From Streptomyces rubiginosohelvolus (GTDB taxonomy: Bacteria; Actinomycetota; Actinomycetes; Streptomycetales; Streptomycetaceae), in assembly GCF_014649875.1 (NCBI RefSeq), contig NZ_BMTW01000001.1, forward strand, positions 372,001 through 436,000: a DNA stretch of 64,000 nucleotides. The letters are read 5' to 3'. Numbering within the stretch: position 1 is the stretch's first letter; every line of letters begins with the position of its first letter. The position numbers and the translations under genes are program-made. Of the stretch, positions 61,162 through 64,000 are shown piece after piece. Under the pieces are notes generated by a model. The model saw only the letters and a program-made list of their open reading frames with translations, was not told where the DNA came from and searched no databases.

Positions 61162-62520
61162 TCACCCCAGCGCGGACTTCACCACATCGGCCAGCCGGCC
61201 CGCGACGGCGCGCGCCTGCTCGATGTCGGCGGCCTCGACCATGACCCGCACCAGCGGCTCCGTACCCGACTGGCGCAGCAGCACGCGTCCGCTCTCGCCG
61301 AGCTCGGCCTCCGCCTCGACGACCGCGGCGGCCAGCTCGGCCGAGGTGTTCACCCGGGTCTTGTCGACGTCGGGGACGTTGACGAGGACCTGGGGCAGGC
61401 GCTGCATGACCCCGGCCAGCTCGGTGAGGCTCCGGCCGGTGGCGGCGACGCGGGCCGCCAGCATCAGGCCGGTCAGCGTGCCGTCGCCGGTCGTGGCGTG
61501 GTCCAGGACGATGACGTGCCCGGACTGCTCGCCGCCCAGCGCGAAGCCCTCGGCCTTCATCGACTCCAGGACGTACCGGTCGCCGACCGCCGTCTGGACG
61601 AGCTGGATGCCCTCGCGCTCCATGGCCAGCTTGAAGCCGAGGTTCGACATCACCGTGCCGACCACGGTGTCCTTGCGCAGCTGCCCGGCCTCCCGCATGG
61701 CGAGGGCCAGCACGGCGAGGATCTGGTCGCCGTCGACCTCCTCGCCCGCCCCGTCCACGGCCAGGCAGCGGTCGGCGTCACCGTCGTGCGCGATGCCGAG
61801 GTCGGCCCCGTGCTCGACGACGGCGGCGCGCAGCAGCTCCAGATGGGTGGAGCCGCAGCCGTCGTTGATGTTCAGGCCGTCCGGGTCGGCCCCGATGGTG
61901 ACGACCTCGGCGCCGGCCCGGGCGAACGCGGCGGGCGAGACCCGGGCGGCGGCGCCGTGCGCCTCGTCCAGGACGACCTTCAGGCCGTCGAGCCGGTTGG
62001 GGAGGACACCGATGAGGTGGGCGACGTACCGGTCGAAGCCCTCCGCGTAATCGCTGACCCGGCCGACACCCGCGCCGGTCGGGCGGTCCCACGGCTCACC
62101 GGTGCGGTGCTGCTCGTAGACCGTCTCGATCCGGTCCTCCAGCTCGTCGGCGAGCTTGTGGCCGCCGCGCGCGAAGAACTTGATGCCGTTGTCGGGCATC
62201 GCGTTGTGGCTGGCGGAGAGCATCACACCGAGGTCGGCGTCGAGCACGCCGGTGAGGTGTGCGACCGCGGGCGTCGGCAGCACGCCGACGCGCAGCACGT
62301 CCACCCCGGCGCTGGCCAGGCCCGCCACGACGGCGGCCTCCAGGAACTCTCCGGATGCCCGCGGATCACGTCCGACCACGGCGGTCGGGCGATGGCCCGC
62401 GAAGGTGCCTGCCTCGGCGAGTACGTGCGCCGCCGCGACCGAGAGACCGAGCGCCAGCTCAGCCGTCAGGTCGGCGTTGGCGACACCCCGTACTCCATCC
62501 GTACCGAAGAGTCGTCCCAC
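61162..62520 (-). CDS. glmM: phosphoglucosamine mutase, 452 aa
   Basis: Converts glucosamine-6-phosphate (from GlmS) to glucosamine-1-phosphate. [25 protein letters not shown] at the start; active-site Ser in [18 protein letters not shown] (phosphorylated Ser); metal loop [13 protein letters not shown]; sugar loop GGEQSGHVI; phosphate loop [18 protein letters not shown] 62520 has GGAGGA 6 nt upstream. Preceded by an unusually T-rich leader. Confidence 0.97.
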   Translation of the reverse strand: MGRLFGTDGVRGVANADLTAELALGLSVAAAHVLAEAGTFAGHRPTAVVGRDPRASGEFLEAAVVAGLASAGVDVLRVGVLPTPAVAHLTGVLDADLGVMLSASHNAMPDNGIKFFARGGHKLADELEDRIETVYEQHRTGEPWDRPTGAGVGRVSDYAEGFDRYVAHLIGVLPNRLDGLKVVLDEAHGAAARVSPAAFARAGAEVVTIGADPDGLNINDGCGSTHLELLRAAVVEHGADLGIAHDGDADRCLAVDGAGEEVDGDQILAVLALAMREAGQLRKDTVVGTVMSNLGFKLAMEREGIQLVQTAVGDRYVLESMKAEGFALGGEQSGHVIVLDHATTGDGTLTGLMLAARVAATGRSLTELAGVMQRLPQVLVNVPDVDKTRVNTSAELAAAVVEAEAELGESGRVLLRQSGTEPLVRVMVEAADIEQARAVAGRLADVVKSALG

Positions 62521-62765
62521 TGGTGTCCTCCGAAGTGCTCCGAAATCACAAACCACTACTGCACAGCAAACGAAACTGAGAAAAACAAACGATGAAAGCG
62601 ACGAAAAACCACAAAAGGGCACGTCGGGTGGCATCGCTCAGGCCTGGTGCGTCCGGGCCGATGAACGTCTCATGCCGTTATACGCCCGCGAGCGTCGATA
62701 AACGAACGCCCCGGCAAGCACGGAGTGTGCCGCCGGGGCGAACGTGACAGTCGAGCAGGCGATAT
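62521..62765. promoter_or_regulatory. glmM upstream region with T-rich leader
   Basis: 245 bp between rpsI and glmM. Read on the minus strand, 62620-62540 is strikingly T-rich (TTTTGTGG, TTTTTCGTCGC, GTTTGTTTTTCTC) in a GC-rich genome and probably forms the unstructured 5' leader of glmM. The rpsI terminator lies at 62707-62740. No clear glmM -10/-35 was assigned. Confidence 0.55.
62707..62740 (-). terminator. terminator of rplM-rpsI operon
   Basis: Stem CGCCCCGGC / GCCGGGGCG with inner GCAC / GTGC pairing, 26 bp after the rpsI stop, followed on the minus strand by T-rich TTCGTTTATC. Confidence 0.82.
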
Positions 62766-63293
62766 TTAGCGCTTGCTGTACTGCGGGGCCTTACGGGCCT
62801 TCTTGAGACCGGCCTTCTTGCGCTCGACCGCACGGTCGTCGCGGGAGAGGAAGCCGGCCTTCTTCAGCGTGGCGCGGTTGTTGTCCACGTCCGCCTCGTT
62901 CAGCGCGCGGGCCACGCCGAGGCGCAGGGCGCCGGCCTGACCGGAGACGCCGCCACCCGAGATGCGGGCGATGACGTCGTAGCGGCCGTCGAGCTCGAGC
63001 ACCTTGAAGGGCTCGTTGACTTCCTGCTGGTGCACCTTGTTGGGGAAGTAGTCCTCAAGGGTGCGACCGTTGATCTTCCACTTGCCGGTGCCCGGAACGA
63101 TCCGGACGCGGGCGATGGCGTTCTTGCGACGGCCCAGGCCGGCGGCGGGCTGCGGGTCACCGAAGCGGCCCGCGAGGGACTCGCTGGTGTACTCGCCCTC
63201 GACGGGAACCTCGGACTCGAAGGTGGTCACCTCGGCGAAGGTCTCCTCGCCCTCGGTGCCCTCGACGGGGTTCTCAACAGTGGTCTCGGCCAC
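62766..63293 (-). CDS. rpsI: 30S ribosomal protein S9, 175 aa
   Basis: Small-subunit protein at the P site. The conserved part is [32 protein letters not shown] ... [65 protein letters not shown] with the universal C-terminal KR. An acidic 45-residue N-terminal extension ([24 protein letters not shown]) is typical of actinobacteria. GTG 63293 has GAGGAG upstream. Downstream of rplM. Confidence 0.97.
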   Translation of the reverse strand: MAETTVENPVEGTEGEETFAEVTTFESEVPVEGEYTSESLAGRFGDPQPAAGLGRRKNAIARVRIVPGTGKWKINGRTLEDYFPNKVHQQEVNEPFKVLELDGRYDVIARISGGGVSGQAGALRLGVARALNEADVDNNRATLKKAGFLSRDDRAVERKKAGLKKARKAPQYSKR

Positions 63294-63337
63294 GATTCTC
63301 CTCAGATCTTTCTGTACGTCTTAGGGGGTGGCCGGAA

Positions 63338-63781
63338 CTACTGCGCGACCTGGGTGATCTCGAACGGGACCGGCTGCTGAGCAGCGTGCGGGTGCTGGTC
63401 GCCCGCGTAGACCTTGAGCTTCGAGAGCACCTGACGGCCCAGGGTGTTCTTGGGGATCATGCCCTTGATGGCCTTCTCGACGGCCTTCTCGGGGTTCTTC
63501 GCCAGCAGCTCGTCGTAGCGCACCGAACGGAGACCGCCCGGGAAGCCCGAGTGGCGGTACGCCATCTTCTGGGTCTTCTTGTTGCCGGACAGGTGCACCT
63601 TGTCGGCGTTGATGATGATGACGAAGTCGCCCATGTCCATGTGGGGGGCGTAGATCGCCTTGTGCTTACCCCGGAGGAGGTTCGCAGCCGTGGTGGCGAG
63701 ACGGCCCAGGACGATGTCCTGAGCGTCGATGATGTGCCACTGGCGAGTGACATCGCCGGGCTTGGGGCTGTACGTACGCAC
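63338..63781 (-). CDS. rplM: 50S ribosomal protein L13, 147 aa
   Basis: Early-assembly large-subunit protein: [88 protein letters not shown] ... [33 protein letters not shown] 63781 gives the standard 147 residues; the frame extends upstream but without L13 sequence. First gene of rplM-rpsI. Confidence 0.97.
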   Translation of the reverse strand: MRTYSPKPGDVTRQWHIIDAQDIVLGRLATTAANLLRGKHKAIYAPHMDMGDFVIIINADKVHLSGNKKTQKMAYRHSGFPGGLRSVRYDELLAKNPEKAVEKAIKGMIPKNTLGRQVLSKLKVYAGDQHPHAAQQPVPFEITQVAQ

Positions 63782-63967
63782 TTCGTAGCCTTCGCTTCTT
63801 AGTGGATGAGGTCCAGACAACACATGGCACCCCTGAAGCGATCATGCAGCTGGGGCTCACAGTGCCGGGACGATGCCCGTATGCGAGCCACTGGTAACTG
63901 CTCCAGAGAACCTACGTAGGGGCCCTGAGCGCCACGGGGGCGCGGCCGATACGCATAACAAAGGGGA
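63782..63967 (-). other. long 5' leader of rplM
   Basis: About 180 nt between the proposed -10 and the rplM start, non-coding. It can form GGCAC...GGGGTGCC-type pairing at 63825-63870 (minus strand). Long leaders of r-protein operons often carry autogenous control; no known L13 leader motif was recognised. Confidence 0.45.
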
Positions 63968-63997
63968 AGCCTACCGTCGACCCCCCACGGGGGTCAA
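63968..63997 (-). promoter_or_regulatory. candidate rplM-rpsI promoter
   Basis: Minus strand TTGACC (63997-63992), 18 bp, TAGGCT (63973-63968): good match to the Streptomyces principal-sigma pattern. A GACCCCC-CAC-GGGGGTC hairpin (63979-63995) overlaps the -35 and spacer. Confidence 0.6.
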
Positions 63998-64000
63998 AAC

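Noticed and set aside
63979..63995. Hairpin GACCCCC-CAC-GGGGGTC as a terminator
   Set aside because: No T-run on either side and it overlaps the proposed rplM -35, so an upstream terminator role cannot be supported from this window.

Overview
The window is chromosomal DNA from a high-GC actinomycete, almost certainly a Streptomyces. Evidence: uniformly GC-rich third codon positions, frequent GTG starts behind GGAGG-type ribosome sites, the developmental regulators BldM and WhiD, the sigma factor ShbA, and a gene order (gabD2 - Ser/Thr kinases - glpD - guaB3/guaB - shbA - bldM - whiD - groEL1/groES - tsaDB/rimI - tsaE - alr - nnrD - acpS - glmS - coaA - glmM - rpsI - rplM) that, as I recall, follows the S. 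coelicolor SCO4734-SCO4780 core in reverse. No rRNA, tRNA, CRISPR array, IS element or prophage was seen.

Layout. 1-10 kb: 5' part of a succinic semialdehyde dehydrogenase, then four same-strand membrane Ser/Thr kinases with related extracellular C-termini; the third has lost its catalytic residues and looks like a pseudokinase. 10-19.3 kb: glycerol-3-phosphate dehydrogenase, a nucleotide-sugar dehydrogenase lacking its catalytic Cys, a small membrane protein, the IMP dehydrogenase pair guaB3/guaB, shbA, and divergent bldM/whiD separated by a 453-bp repeat-rich regulatory region. 19.4-29.3 kb: a more variable segment with LysR and MOSC genes, an anchored beta-propeller, an SDR, and a DeoR/LacI-type regulator next to a sugar ABC-import operon that shares an operator-like motif with it.

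29.3-46.7 kb: groES-groEL1 under two CIRCE elements, a polysaccharide deacetylase lipoprotein, the t6A genes (tsaB-rimI-tsaD and tsaE), a small gene behind an iron-box-like palindrome, and the cell-wall/cofactor block alr, nnrD, acpS, glmS with stop-start overlaps. 46.7-57.8 kb: an accessory block: VapBC toxin-antitoxin, secreted M14 carboxypeptidase, an ECF42-type sigma with its DGPF partner, two divergent regulator/enzyme pairs, a deletion scar joining two truncated regulatory genes, a DUF397 gene, and an ECF sigma with a membrane partner. 57.9-64 kb: core again: coaA, a DUF389 membrane protein, a PP2C phosphatase, glmM, rpsI and rplM.

Functional themes are envelope precursor supply (glmS, glmM, alr), cofactor assembly and repair (coaA, acpS, nnrD), purine balance (guaB/guaB3), sporulation control (shbA, bldM, whiD, kinase cluster), tRNA modification and protein folding. 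The most interesting unexplained items are the split pseudokinase, the Cys-less sugar dehydrogenase, a probable dead L,D-transpeptidase, the iron-box small protein, the ECF42-type promoter and the deletion scar.
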